A stretch of 64,000 nucleotides of DNA from Pseudomonas hefeiensis (lineage in GTDB: Bacteria > Pseudomonadota > Gammaproteobacteria > Pseudomonadales > Pseudomonadaceae). The first letter of the stretch is position 1. The number at the start of each line of letters is the position of its first letter. The stretch covers positions 1,426,001 through 1,490,000 of the forward strand of contig NZ_CP117449.1 of the NCBI RefSeq assembly GCF_030687835.1, written 5' to 3'. Positions 49,377-59,006 of this stretch are shown here, in pieces. Both the position numbers and the translations under genes were made by a program. The notes under the pieces were generated by a model. It had not been told where the DNA came from. It saw only the letters and a program-made list of their open reading frames with translations, and ran no database searches.

Positions 49377-50643
49377 GCAGAGCCTTGCCCAACGGATCAT
49401 CATCGCCTTCGCGCTGATGAGCGCGTTGGTCGCCGGGGCATTCGCCATGGGCATCGTGGCGACGGTTCACTTAGTGGAAGAAAGACTGATTTCCGCCGGA
49501 CTTGGGGGGGACCTGCAACGCCTGCTGCTGATGGACAGCGTTTCGGACTGGAGTCACCGTCCGGAACCTGACCAGTTGTTCTATTTCAGTGGCGGCCCGG
49601 GGGACTTCGACTTGCCCAAGGACCTGCGCCACCTGGATCGCGGTTTCCACGAGGTCTTTCGCGCGCAATTGTCGTATCACGCCATGGTCGAGATTGTTGA
49701 CGGTCGACACTACGTGCTACTGCAGGACCAGAGCGACTTCGAAGAGCGCGAACGGGTGCTGTTCGCCGTCGTACTGGTGGGCTTCGTGCTCAGCCTGGCG
49801 TTGGCGGTTTTCCTGGGTTGGGTCCTGGCTCGTCGGGTGATGGCGCCGGTCGTGCGCCTGGCTCGGCAGGTGCGTCATCGTGATCAGCTCCTCGGGCTGG
49901 CCCCGCCGCTGGCCCCCGATTATGCCGCCGATGAAGTGGGTGAGCTGGCCGTGGCGTTCGACGCTACGCTTGGGCGACTGCGCCAGGCTTTGACGCGTGA
50001 GCGGTTGTTTACCAGCGACGTAAGCCATGAGTTACGCACGCCGCTGATGGTCCTGGCCAGCTCCTGTGAGCTCTTGCTGGAGAATCCTGCCCTGGATCAG
50101 CGCGGTCGCAAACAGGTCGAGCGTATCAGTCGGGCCAGTGAAGAAATGCGCGAGTTGGTGCAAACCTTCCTGATGCTCGCCAGGACCCAACGCGAAGACA
50201 ACGGCATGTCGCCTCGGTTGACGTTAGGCCAGGTGGCAGAGGACCTCGTTGGGCTGTGGCGTGCTCCGATCGAAGCCAAGGGCCTGACGCTGATCTTCGA
50301 GCCGGGGCAAACCGCCGACACGCCGTACAACGCCACGTTCCTGACCGCCGTCATGGGTAACTTGCTGCGCAACGCCTTGCACTACACCGATCAGGGCTTC
50401 ATTCGTCTCACGCTGTCTGCCAGCGGGTTCGTGGTCGAGGACAGTGGCGTGGGCATTCCCGAAGAAAAACGCGAGGCAATGTTCGAACCGTTCGTGCGGG
50501 GTAACGAAAAGCGCGGTGAAGGGCTTGGTTTGGGACTTTCGTTAGTGCAGCGGATTTGCGAAAACCAGGGCTGGACAGTGAGCCTCAGCACGATGGAACC
50601 CAATGGCTGTCATTTTGAGGTTGAATTGCATTCTCGTAGCTGA
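49366..50643 (+). CDS. colS: ColS, sensor histidine kinase of the ColRS system
   Basis: A 425-residue inner-membrane kinase. The membrane helices (about 9-32 and 132-155) enclose a roughly 100-residue periplasmic sensor. The residues proposed for metal sensing in P. putida ColS (H35, E38, D57, E96 and the ExxE pair E126/E129) are all present. A HAMP region, the phosphoacceptor H221 (SDVSHELRTPL) and an ATPase domain (NALHYT, DSGVGI, GLGLGL) follow. In P. putida ColS responds to excess zinc and ferric iron. Confidence 0.93.
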   Translation: MEFKQSLAQRIIIAFALMSALVAGAFAMGIVATVHLVEERLISAGLGGDLQRLLLMDSVSDWSHRPEPDQLFYFSGGPGDFDLPKDLRHLDRGFHEVFRAQLSYHAMVEIVDGRHYVLLQDQSDFEERERVLFAVVLVGFVLSLALAVFLGWVLARRVMAPVVRLARQVRHRDQLLGLAPPLAPDYAADEVGELAVAFDATLGRLRQALTRERLFTSDVSHELRTPLMVLASSCELLLENPALDQRGRKQVERISRASEEMRELVQTFLMLARTQREDNGMSPRLTLGQVAEDLVGLWRAPIEAKGLTLIFEPGQTADTPYNATFLTAVMGNLLRNALHYTDQGFIRLTLSASGFVVEDSGVGIPEEKREAMFEPFVRGNEKRGEGLGLGLSLVQRICENQGWTVSLSTMEPNGCHFEVELHSRS

Positions 50644-50698
50644 GCACGGAGCTCAAGCCTGGCTGTTGGAAATATCTTGAAAGCCGTCGAGTGCCTGC

Positions 50699-50714
50699 AT
50701 GATGAAGTTTTCAC
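50699..50714 (+). promoter_or_regulatory. Weak ColR-type box upstream of warA
   Basis: ATGATGAAGTTTTCAC keeps the TTTTCAC core of the ColR motif but misses several other positions. It lies 71 bases before the warA start, where a ColR-controlled promoter is expected. Confidence 0.4.
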
Positions 50715-50784
50715 AAAGGGATGACTTGGCGCGGACATGTCCATCCCTAACGTGGGAGCCATTGCATTATGGAGGCTCCCGCCA

Positions 50785-51453
50785 ATGTCCAATCCCATCA
50801 AGCTCGACTTTTCCGAAAAATATGACGAAAAGCACGCCCACCAATACCTGCATAAGCACCAGACCGGTCTGAGTCGACGTCTTTCCCACCGCCGTGATGA
50901 ACAACTGGCACGCACGGCTTTGGCGTTGGCAGGTGATCCTGGCCTGGTGCTGGACTTGCCGTGTGGTGCCGGCCGTTTATGGCCTGTGCTGGCCGAAAAA
51001 CCGAACCGGGTGATCATCGGTGCGGACAATTCCGAAGCCATGCTCATGACAGCGATGAACGCTCAACCTGCCGATGTCGTAAAACGGGTACAACCCTTGC
51101 ACGCCTCCGCGTTCGACATTGCCTTGCCTGATAACGCCGTCGACAGCATTTTTTGCATGCGCCTGCTCCACCACATCGGTGAGCCTGCGCATCGACTGGC
51201 GATTCTGCGGGAATTCGAGCGTGTCACCCGTGACAGCGTGATCGTTTCATTGTGGGTCGATGGAAATTTCAAGGCCTGGAAACGTAAGCGTCTGGAGCGC
51301 ACGCGTGGGCAGAAAGGCTACCAGAATCGGTTTGTGTTACCGGCCGCTACAGTCGAGGGTGAGTTTCGACAGGCCGGTTTTCGCATTCAGGAACGACTGG
51401 ATTTCCTGCCGCTCTATGCCATGTGGCGAGTTTATGTATTACGCAAGAGGTAA
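50785..51453 (+). CDS. warA: WarA-like SAM-dependent methyltransferase
   Basis: A 222-residue class I methyltransferase. The SAM-binding motif is LVLDLPCGAGRLWP (about 53-66), with GADNSEAML and FCMRLLHHI further on. It matches in length and position orf222 of the P. putida ColR regulon, later named warA and linked to lipopolysaccharide modification. GGAGG precedes ATG 50785. It forms an operon with warB and a small gene. Confidence 0.85.
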   Translation: MSNPIKLDFSEKYDEKHAHQYLHKHQTGLSRRLSHRRDEQLARTALALAGDPGLVLDLPCGAGRLWPVLAEKPNRVIIGADNSEAMLMTAMNAQPADVVKRVQPLHASAFDIALPDNAVDSIFCMRLLHHIGEPAHRLAILREFERVTRDSVIVSLWVDGNFKAWKRKRLERTRGQKGYQNRFVLPAATVEGEFRQAGFRIQERLDFLPLYAMWRVYVLRKR

Positions 51454-51457
51454 CAGC

Positions 51458-52168
51458 ATGGTTGTGCAGGCAGTAGAGACAACAGCGGTCCCCCGCTGCA
51501 GCTTCGAACACTTCTGGAATCAGCAGGGTGAATGGGTGGAAAAGCCCAATGTGCGTCGTGGCGGTGAAAGCGGTGTGCAGCGGATCCGCAGCGGCGACGG
51601 CGATCTGCTGTACGCCAAACGCCAGACCGGACACACTTATCGTAGCTTGCTGCATCCGTTTGGACGCCCCACCGTGCTGCGCGAACAAGATGCCCTCCTG
51701 GAACTGACCCGACTCGACGTCAGCGTCCCTAAGGTCATCTTCTGTGGCGCACAGCGGGACCCGATTCACAAGTGGCGTGCGCTACTTGTGACCCAGGCGT
51801 TGGACGGTTTCGTGGAACTGGAACACTGGTATGCCGCAGGCGGACGCGAGCGTCATGGCGAGGCGGGGCATGAGCGAATCCTACAGGCATTGGCTGAGAA
51901 CCTGGCTCGGATGCATAAGGGACGTTGGCAACATGGTTGCCTCTATATCAAGCATGTATTTGTGCGCGTGACCGGAGAGGGCGAGTCGGCCCGGGCCGAA
52001 GTGGCTCTGCTGGATTTGGAGAAATCCCGGCAACGCCTGACTTCCCGGACTGCGGCGTCCCACGACATGAAGCAACTGCGACGCCATTCGTCGTTCAGCG
52101 ATTCAGAGTGGGAAAAACTCGTCTACTTTTACAGGGCGGCGTTTGGCAGCGCTATCAAGGGTTTATAG
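51458..52168 (+). CDS. warB: WarB/InaA-like lipopolysaccharide kinase-fold protein
   Basis: A 236-residue member of the lipopolysaccharide-kinase (InaA/WaaP) fold. Kinase-like features are YAKRQTGHTYRSLLHP (lysine), LARMHKGRWQHGCLYIKHV (catalytic loop) and ALLDLEKSR (DLE in place of DFG). As recalled, it is the second gene of the ColR-controlled war operon and acts with WarA on LPS. ATG 51458 has AGAGG seven bases upstream. Confidence 0.85.
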   Translation: MVVQAVETTAVPRCSFEHFWNQQGEWVEKPNVRRGGESGVQRIRSGDGDLLYAKRQTGHTYRSLLHPFGRPTVLREQDALLELTRLDVSVPKVIFCGAQRDPIHKWRALLVTQALDGFVELEHWYAAGGRERHGEAGHERILQALAENLARMHKGRWQHGCLYIKHVFVRVTGEGESARAEVALLDLEKSRQRLTSRTAASHDMKQLRRHSSFSDSEWEKLVYFYRAAFGSAIKGL

Positions 52169-52170
52169 TG

Positions 52171-52398
52171 ATGAAACTAGAAATTGCTAGAGGTTTGTTC
52201 TTAGTGGGAGCTCTGGCAGTTGCATCAATGGCGGTGGCGGTCTGGGAGCAGCCCCGGTCGCAGATCCTCAGTGCCTCTCAACTGGGCGCGTACTGTCCTT
52301 TGCCACGGGTGGCCAAGGCCAGCGAGGCAATCCGTCCAGACGACGATCTGTTGCTGTTCATGTTCAGTCTTTCCCAAGGCATGAGGCCTCAGAGTTGA
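52171..52398 (+). CDS. Small membrane-anchored protein downstream of warB
   Basis: A 75-residue protein with one N-terminal hydrophobic helix or signal (IARGLFLVGALAVASMAVAV), then a polar region with a single Cys (GAYCPLPRVAKA) and an acidic stretch (RPDDDLLLFMFSL). ATG 52171 starts two bases after the warB stop, so translation is probably coupled. No known domain. Its place in the operon suggests an envelope role; the function is unknown. Confidence 0.75.
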   Translation: MKLEIARGLFLVGALAVASMAVAVWEQPRSQILSASQLGAYCPLPRVAKASEAIRPDDDLLLFMFSLSQGMRPQS

Positions 52399-52416
52399 TG
52401 GACAGAAAGCCAGGAT

Positions 52417-52448
52417 AAAGGCCTCGCGTATGCGAGGCCTTTATTTTT
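52417..52448. terminator. Terminator between the war operon and mexW
   Basis: AAAGGCCTCGC-GTAT-GCGAGGCCTTTATTTTT has A- and T-runs on both sides and serves the convergent transcripts. Confidence 0.88.
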
Positions 52449-52490
52449 GGAGCGCAGCCTTTGGCAGCGCCTTCAGAGTCAGTGGCCAGG

Positions 52491-55400
52491 TTAGGGTTTG
52501 TCCGGCTTGGCCAGCAGTGTATACACGCAGGGCAACACGAACAGTGTGAACAACGTGCCAATCGACATCCCGGTGGCGATCACCAAGCCGATGTCGAAGC
52601 GGCTCACCGCCCCGGCCCCGGTAGCGAGGATCAATGGCACCATGCCAAATACCGTCGCCGCGGTGGTCATCAGTACCGGACGCAAACGAATCGATGCGGC
52701 TTGCTCCACGGCCTCCCGTGGGGTTAGCCCCTGTTCCCTGCGCAGCTGGTTGGTGAACTCAACGATCAGGATCCCGTGCTTGCTGATCAGGCCGATCAGC
52801 GTCACCAGCCCTACCTGGGTGTAAATGTTCATGCTCGACCAGCCGAGGAATAGCGGAATCAAGGCGCCGCAAATCGACAGCGGCACCGTCACCAGAATCA
52901 CCAGCGGATCCCGGAAGCTTTCGAACTGGGCGGCCAACACCAGGAAGATGATCGCCAGCGCAAGGGCAAAGGTGACCCATAGCGCGCTGCCTTCCTGGAC
53001 GAACTGTCGCGAAGCCCCTGCGTAGTCGAAAGCGAACCCTGCCGGAGCCTCTTCTTGGGCAATCTGGCGGACCGTCTCGATGGCTTCGCCCATACTCACG
53101 ATGGGAAAACCCGAGATCGTCACCGCGTTGAGTTGCTGGAACTGATTCAACTGCCGTGGTCGTGCCCGATCGCTGACTTTGATCAGCGTCGACAGCGGCA
53201 GCAATTCACCCTGGGTATTTTTTACGTAGTAGTTGTTCAACCAGTCCGGGTTGTCCCGGAACGGCCGTTCGACCTGGGCGATGACCTTGTAGCTGCGCCC
53301 TTCGATGGTAAAGCGGTTGATCTCGGCCTCCCCCAGCAGGGTGGCGAGGGTGCCGCCCAGATCTTGCATCGAGACGCCCATCTGGGCGGCCTTGGCGCGA
53401 TCGATGTCCACGACGACCTCGGGTTTGTCGAAAGCCAGGTCAACGTCCATGAAGGCAAACTTGCCGGACTCCAGTGCGCGCTTTTTGACCCGGTCGGCAA
53501 TCTGCAACAGCGTCGCGTAGTCCTTGGGCGAATTGATGACGAAGGCAAATGGCAAGCCTTCGCCGGTGCCAGGCAGGGAGGGCAGGTTGAAACCGAATAT
53601 CTGCAAGCCGGGGATGTTCTCCAGCTTGGCCTGGACTTCCGGCAGGATTTCCATCTGGCTGCGGCTGCGTTCGTTCCAGGGTTTGAGCAGGAAGCCACCG
53701 ATGCCTGACTGCACACCGTTGTAGCCATTGATCTGGAACGAGGAGTAGTACTCCGGGAACTCCTTGAAGATGGTGATGAAATGATCGGTGTAGCTGTTCA
53801 GGTAGTCGAGATTGGTCGGCTGGGGGGCATTGGCCATCATGAAGATGATGCCCTGGTCTTCATCGGGGGCCAGCTCGGACTTGGAGAACATGATCAGCAC
53901 CGGAATCAGCAGCAGCACGATCACCGCGAACACCAGCACCACAGGCCGGGTATTGAGCATGCCGTGAAGCATGCGCTGGTAGCGGTCTTTAAGACGTTCG
54001 AAAACCACGTCCAGTCTATGAGCCAGTCCCGAGGGGTTCTCCTCGTGACGCAACAGCATGGCGCACATCATGGGCGAGAGGGTCAGTGCGACGATCCCGG
54101 AAATCACCACCGCCCCGGCGAGGGTCAGCGCGAACTCCTTGAACAGCGCCCCCGTGATCCCCTCCAACAGACCGATCGGCGCGTACACCGCCGCCAGCGT
54201 GATGGTCATCGAGACCACCGGCATAGCGATCTCCCGGGCACCTTCAATTGCAGCGTCGAACGGACTTTTGCCTTCCTCGATGTGCCGGTGGATGTTTTCC
54301 ACCACCACGATCGCGTCGTCCACCACAAGACCAATTGCCAGCACCATGGCGAGCAGGGTCAGGAGGTTTATCGAGTAACCCATCAACTGCATGAAGAACA
54401 TCACGCCAATCATCGACAGCGGGATGGTCACCACCGGGATGGCCACCGAACGCAGGGCGCCTAAGAACAGGAACACCACGACGATGACAATCAGCACCGC
54501 CTCGAAGAGGGTTTTGACCACCTCGTCGATGGAAGCCTGGATGAACAGGGTGGCGTCGTAGGCGATCTCGGCCTTGAGGTTGGCCGGCAGTTGGGCCTCC
54601 AGATCCGGCATGATCCTGCGCACTTCCTTGATCACGTCCAGCGGGTTCGCGCCGGGGGTGGCCTTGATGCCGATGTACACCGAGGGCGTGCCACCGAAGG
54701 AGCTGATGGTGTCGTAGTTCTCGGCGCCCATCTCCACCCGGGCGACATCGCGCAGCAGCACCCGGCTGTCGCCGTCGGTCTTGAGCGGGATCGCCGCGAA
54801 GGCCTCGGCGGACTTGAGTTCGGTGTTGGCGTTGATACTGGTGACCACGTATTCGCCTTTCACCTCACCGGCGGCCGAGAGGAAGTTGTACTGGCGCACG
54901 GCATCGGTCACGTCGGCGGCGGTGAGACCAAAACCGGCCAGCTTGACCGGATCCAGCCACAGGCGCATGGCGAAGACCTGGTTGCCGAGAATCTCCGCTT
55001 CGGCCATCCCCGGCAGTGTCGCCAGTTTGGGCTGGACCACCCGCGACAGATAGTCGGTGATCTGCGGGTTATTCAGCTCCTTACTGAAAAAGCTGATGTA
55101 CATCAGCGCCGAGGCATCGGCGGCCTCGCGGCTGAGCACCGGGTCTTCAGCGTCCTGGGGCAGCTGGTTCTTGACCTCGTTGGCCTTGGCCAGCAACTCG
55201 GTAAAGAGCCGGTCGCTGTTGGAGCCAATGCGGGCGTAGACCGATATCACCGAAAAATTCTGACGGCTGACCGAGGTCATGTAGTCGATGCCCTCGGCGC
55301 TGGCGAGGCTCTGTTGCATCGGTTGGGTGATATAGCCCTGAATGGTCTCGGCGTTGGCCCCGGGGTAAGCGGTGGTCACCGTGATCAGGGCGTTCTCCAT

Positions 55401-55517
55401 CTGCGGGTACTGGCGCAGGGGGAGCTTGCTCCAGGCCTGGAAACCCAGCAGCACGATCAACAGGCTGACCACGGTGGCGAGCACCGGACGGCGAATGAGC
55501 GGATCAGTAAAAGCCAT
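52491..55517 (-). CDS. mexW: RND multidrug efflux permease, MexW-like
   Basis: A 1008-residue proton-driven inner-membrane drug exporter of the HAE1 family. The N-terminus FTDPLIRRPVLATVVSLLIV, the paired acidic residues in helix 4 (LVVDDAIVVVENIHRH), and the repeated large periplasmic loops are typical. It follows the adaptor gene on the same strand 13 bases away. Position next to the colRS, warAB and DUF1513 clusters matches PA4375 (mexW). No outer-membrane factor gene is adjacent; MexVW uses OprM encoded elsewhere. Confidence 0.88.
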   Translation of the reverse strand: MAFTDPLIRRPVLATVVSLLIVLLGFQAWSKLPLRQYPQMENALITVTTAYPGANAETIQGYITQPMQQSLASAEGIDYMTSVSRQNFSVISVYARIGSNSDRLFTELLAKANEVKNQLPQDAEDPVLSREAADASALMYISFFSKELNNPQITDYLSRVVQPKLATLPGMAEAEILGNQVFAMRLWLDPVKLAGFGLTAADVTDAVRQYNFLSAAGEVKGEYVVTSINANTELKSAEAFAAIPLKTDGDSRVLLRDVARVEMGAENYDTISSFGGTPSVYIGIKATPGANPLDVIKEVRRIMPDLEAQLPANLKAEIAYDATLFIQASIDEVVKTLFEAVLIVIVVVFLFLGALRSVAIPVVTIPLSMIGVMFFMQLMGYSINLLTLLAMVLAIGLVVDDAIVVVENIHRHIEEGKSPFDAAIEGAREIAMPVVSMTITLAAVYAPIGLLEGITGALFKEFALTLAGAVVISGIVALTLSPMMCAMLLRHEENPSGLAHRLDVVFERLKDRYQRMLHGMLNTRPVVLVFAVIVLLLIPVLIMFSKSELAPDEDQGIIFMMANAPQPTNLDYLNSYTDHFITIFKEFPEYYSSFQINGYNGVQSGIGGFLLKPWNERSRSQMEILPEVQAKLENIPGLQIFGFNLPSLPGTGEGLPFAFVINSPKDYATLLQIADRVKKRALESGKFAFMDVDLAFDKPEVVVDIDRAKAAQMGVSMQDLGGTLATLLGEAEINRFTIEGRSYKVIAQVERPFRDNPDWLNNYYVKNTQGELLPLSTLIKVSDRARPRQLNQFQQLNAVTISGFPIVSMGEAIETVRQIAQEEAPAGFAFDYAGASRQFVQEGSALWVTFALALAIIFLVLAAQFESFRDPLVILVTVPLSICGALIPLFLGWSSMNIYTQVGLVTLIGLISKHGILIVEFTNQLRREQGLTPREAVEQAASIRLRPVLMTTAATVFGMVPLILATGAGAVSRFDIGLVIATGMSIGTLFTLFVLPCVYTLLAKPDKP

Positions 55518-55530
55518 GGGGGTTCCTTGA

Positions 55531-56679
55531 TCAGTCCGCGGGTGGCGGGCTGTTCTGTTCGGTCAGGGTCTTGTCGTCGCTGATGGCGATGGGCGTGCCG
55601 TTATCCAGTTTGATCTGGCCCGCGATCACGACCTGTTCGCCGCTCTGCACGCCTTTGGAAACCAGCACCTGCCCGTCGCGTCGCTCACCGGTTTCGACGA
55701 ACCGCCGTTCGGCGATCAGGATCGGCTGGCCCTTGTCATCTTTCTCGACGTTGCCGTCGTCGGTTTTCTTCTGCGTCACCACGTACATGGAGTTGCCGTA
55801 GAGGGTGTAGGTCACGGCGCTTTCCGGCACGACGATGGCGTTGGCCCTATCCGGGAGGATCACCTGCAGGCTGGCGAACATGCCGGGCAACAGCCTGCCG
55901 TCGGGATTGCCCAGGGTGGCGCGTACCAGCACATTGCGCGTGCTGTCTTCGATCTTGGGGTTGATCGCGCTGATGGCGCCGACGAAGGTCTGGCCGGGAT
56001 AGGCCGAGACACTGACGTTGATTGCCTGGCCAACCGCAAGCTTGGGTACCGCTTGCTCGGGGAGGTAGAAATCCACATACAGGCTGCTCAGGTCTTGCAG
56101 GGTGGCGATCACCGTGCCGCTGGCCAGGTAGTCGCCGACGTCCACCTGGCGAATGCCGATGGTGCCGCTGAAAGGTGCGAGGATGTGTTTCTTGGCCAGC
56201 GAAGCCTTGAGCTGGTTGACCGTGGCCTGGTTCTTTTTCAACTGCGCCGCGAGCCGGTCGAATTCGCCCTTGGAGATCGCCTGGCTGCCCACCAGTTGCC
56301 GACCCCGGCCAAAATCAAGTTGCGACAGGCCAAGGTCGGCCACGGCGGTTTCCAGCAGCGCGCTTTCGACGTCACTGTCCAGTTGCACAAGTGGCTGGCC
56401 GGCCTTGACCTTTTGCCCCGACTGGAACTGCACCTTCTGCACTGTCCCGGCAATCTCCAGGCTCAGGTCTACGCCTTGCAGCGCGGTGAGGCTGCCGACG
56501 GTGGGCAGGCGAGTTTGCCAAGGCTGCTCGACAGCCGTGGCCACGGCGACGCTGACCGGCGGTTTGGGGGCAGAAAACATCTGGATCTGCTGGTAAACGG
56601 AGAAACCCTTGTAGCCGGCCAGTAGCAATACCACCAGCAGGACAACACCCAACATGATCAGCATGCGGCGTCGCAGCAT
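55531..56679 (-). CDS. mexV: RND efflux periplasmic adaptor, MexV-like
   Basis: A 382-residue membrane-fusion protein. One N-terminal helix (MLIMLGVVLLVVLLLAGY) anchors it. Lipoyl halves (GQKVKAGQPLVQLDSD; ILAPFSGTIGIRQVDVGDYL) flank a short alpha-hairpin, and beta-barrel and membrane-proximal domains follow (IVVPESAVTY). There is no lipobox. It precedes mexW in a two-gene operon. The drug spectrum cannot be read from sequence. Confidence 0.88.
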   Translation of the reverse strand: MLRRRMLIMLGVVLLVVLLLAGYKGFSVYQQIQMFSAPKPPVSVAVATAVEQPWQTRLPTVGSLTALQGVDLSLEIAGTVQKVQFQSGQKVKAGQPLVQLDSDVESALLETAVADLGLSQLDFGRGRQLVGSQAISKGEFDRLAAQLKKNQATVNQLKASLAKKHILAPFSGTIGIRQVDVGDYLASGTVIATLQDLSSLYVDFYLPEQAVPKLAVGQAINVSVSAYPGQTFVGAISAINPKIEDSTRNVLVRATLGNPDGRLLPGMFASLQVILPDRANAIVVPESAVTYTLYGNSMYVVTQKKTDDGNVEKDDKGQPILIAERRFVETGERRDGQVLVSKGVQSGEQVVIAGQIKLDNGTPIAISDDKTLTEQNSPPPAD

Positions 56680-56812
56680 GTTCCACTTCCTTGGAAATAA
56701 GCCGAGAGAAAAGACAGACAGGCGGGCACATTACTCCGAGTGCGCGACCGATTCAAAACGATGTTCATCGGTAATGTGTAGGGATTTTTCCTAGAAGCTG
56801 CCCGCTCGCTTG

Positions 56813-57910
56813 TCAGATCAAATGCAAATGGTTGTCCCAGAGCCCCGCGGGCAGATCCAGTGGCTTTGCAACCAGTTGTGACTGCCGACAATCGTAATAG
56901 CGGCAACGACCCTGACCCGACGTCACGACGAAACCGTCGGCCACCGCCCCTACACCGGCGCAGTCCGGCAGAGGCGCATCCAGGCGTACTTCGCCACTGT
57001 CCAGGTCCCAGATAAAAAAGCGGTTGCCACGGGGCGCTGTCAGGGCCACCAGGCGCAGGTCGCTGTGTACGGCGACGCTGGCGGTGTAATGACCCATGGC
57101 CTGCAATTGATGCTCGGCCACCGGGAATGCCTGAAACGGCTGGCCTGGACGCTTGATCGCCAAGAGCTCGGAGGATTCGTGGGCATCGCCCATGAATTGC
57201 TGGCCGGACACGATGGTGCCATCGCTGGCGATGCCCATGTGGCGCACGCTGTTCATCGATTGGGCGAGGGTTTCCTTGCTCAGCAGGGTGCCATCGCGCT
57301 GCATCAGCACCAGGCTCGGCTCCATGGCATTGAGGTTCATCTCGACGCGGCTTTCGGCCTCGGTGCGGATGCCGCCGTTGGCGACCACCAGCGTTTCGCC
57401 GTCGGGCATCCACGACACTTGGTGAGGGCCGATGCCGTGAGTGGACAGTTCGCCGCTGTGCACCAACCGTTCGCCTTCGAAACGGTACACACCCAGCAGG
57501 CCGCGCCCGGGATCGGTGGTGTCATTCTCGGTGGCGTACAGCCATTCACCGCTATTGTGAATCACCGCGTGCCCATAGAAATGCCGGTTCGGCAACGAGG
57601 TGATGGTCTGCAGCAACGAACCGTCGCGCAGGTCGATCAGGTAGCTTTCGGTGCCTGGGCGACGGGCGACGAACAGCGCAAACGGTTGTGTCGGATGGTT
57701 GATGATGTCATGGCATCGCTGCTTGACCTGGGTGGCAAACACCCGGCTGCCGTCCAGTCGGTAGCCAACGGCGTAGTGCTTGCCGTCGCTGTCGTCCCGT
57801 GCCGAAAGCAGGAGCGGACTCTTGTCCTTTTGTTTGAACAGCGTCCAGCCGCCCAGGGTAACGGCGCCGAGCAGCAGGCTGCCCAGTGCCAGAGCCTGAC
57901 GTCGAAACAT
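56813..57910 (-). CDS. DUF1513-family secreted protein
   Basis: A 365-residue predicted periplasmic beta-propeller-like protein. The N-terminus FRRQALALGSLLLGAVTLGG looks like a twin-arginine export signal. Repeated blade-like segments occur (SGEWLYATENDTTDPGRG; WMPDGETLVVANGG). It is 2 bases after the imelysin gene, so it is the third gene of a three-gene operon. DUF1513 proteins commonly occur with imelysin and di-haem proteins in iron-regulated clusters (PA4370-PA4373 of P. aeruginosa); the activity is unknown. Confidence 0.88.
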   Translation of the reverse strand: MFRRQALALGSLLLGAVTLGGWTLFKQKDKSPLLLSARDDSDGKHYAVGYRLDGSRVFATQVKQRCHDIINHPTQPFALFVARRPGTESYLIDLRDGSLLQTITSLPNRHFYGHAVIHNSGEWLYATENDTTDPGRGLLGVYRFEGERLVHSGELSTHGIGPHQVSWMPDGETLVVANGGIRTEAESRVEMNLNAMEPSLVLMQRDGTLLSKETLAQSMNSVRHMGIASDGTIVSGQQFMGDAHESSELLAIKRPGQPFQAFPVAEHQLQAMGHYTASVAVHSDLRLVALTAPRGNRFFIWDLDSGEVRLDAPLPDCAGVGAVADGFVVTSGQGRCRYYDCRQSQLVAKPLDLPAGLWDNHLHLI

Positions 57911-57912
57911 GA

Positions 57913-58977
57913 TCAGTCACCGTCGTTGGCATTGAAGCCCAATTGAATCCCCAACGCCTTGGCCAGTTCGCCTTCGTGCAGGCGATGGACAACGTTGAGG
58001 CTGTCGTACAGTTCGTTGAGCTGCTGGCGCCCGGCGTCGTCACCGAGCATTTCGACCAGTGAGCGCTGGCTTTCGGCGAACAGTTTCAACGAGGTGTCGT
58101 AGGCCGCGTCGATCTTGTCGGCCAGGGGTTTCTGCTCGCTTGGCAACAGGCTGCGCAGGCCCTTGTTGTCCACGCCGACCCAGACGGTCCTGGCCGCGCT
58201 CAGGCTGGCTTGCAGGCCTTGCAGCGACGACTGGCTGCGCCAGGCATCGGCCTGGAAAGGTTGTGGGACGCCCTTGCTCTGACGGCCCATCGGCGTGCCG
58301 AGTTTCTTCTTCAAGGTGTCCAGGGCGGTGACCTGGACCCTCAGCAAATCGGCGATCGCCTCGTGGGAATCGGCGTAGCGCTGGTTCGGAAACTTGCTCA
58401 TCTGGGCAAGCATGCCGTCGTTGGTGTTCCAGCGTGACAGGATATCTTCGGCCAGTTGTTTCTGACGTTCACCGATGGCGGTCAGCAGCGGGCAGTACTT
58501 GGCTTTTTGCGCGCTGTCGGCCATGTCGATCTTGGCGTCGAACAGCAGGTACTCATAGGCGGAGAGGCCCTGGACCACAACGCTGGACTTGGCCAGAGCG
58601 GCAACGTCGATCTGCGGCTGGTTATTGACCAGTTGCTCGACCTGACGGCCCACCAGGTTTTTCTTGTCCGGCCAGAACTGCACCTGCCAGGCGCGGTTGC
58701 CTTCGGCCAGTGGGCCGATCAGCAGCGGTTGCAACTCGGCCCAGGCTTTTTGTGCCTTGAGGAAGTCGGCGCGGGCGGTCTCCAGGTTTTCCTTGCCCTG
58801 GCAGAACGCCAGGGCGCTGGTTGCCAGTTGCCGGTCGGCCTCGACCCAGCGGCTGTAGGTTGGCAGGATCACTTGCTTGGCGATCGCCGCCGAAGTGACC
58901 GCTTGCGGATCCTGGGGCGAGCAGGCGCCGAGGGCGATAGCGGCGAGGCTGGTGAACAACAGCTTGGGACGGAACAT
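57913..58977 (-). CDS. Imelysin-like lipoprotein
   Basis: A 354-residue lipoprotein with lipobox LGAC and mature start CSPQDPQ. The helical imelysin repeats contain GLSAYEYLLFD, the region holding the GxHxxE-type metal site; here the histidine position is tyrosine-serine-like, so the site may be altered. Imelysin proteins (IcmP, EfeO-related) are tied to periplasmic iron handling. It lies between the di-haem lipoprotein and DUF1513 genes. The start at 58977 gives the signal sequence FRPKLLFTSLAAIALGAC. Confidence 0.88.
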   Translation of the reverse strand: MFRPKLLFTSLAAIALGACSPQDPQAVTSAAIAKQVILPTYSRWVEADRQLATSALAFCQGKENLETARADFLKAQKAWAELQPLLIGPLAEGNRAWQVQFWPDKKNLVGRQVEQLVNNQPQIDVAALAKSSVVVQGLSAYEYLLFDAKIDMADSAQKAKYCPLLTAIGERQKQLAEDILSRWNTNDGMLAQMSKFPNQRYADSHEAIADLLRVQVTALDTLKKKLGTPMGRQSKGVPQPFQADAWRSQSSLQGLQASLSAARTVWVGVDNKGLRSLLPSEQKPLADKIDAAYDTSLKLFAESQRSLVEMLGDDAGRQQLNELYDSLNVVHRLHEGELAKALGIQLGFNANDGD

Positions 58978-59006
58978 GTCGGACTCCCGTGTTTCGGAAA
59001 ATGCGT

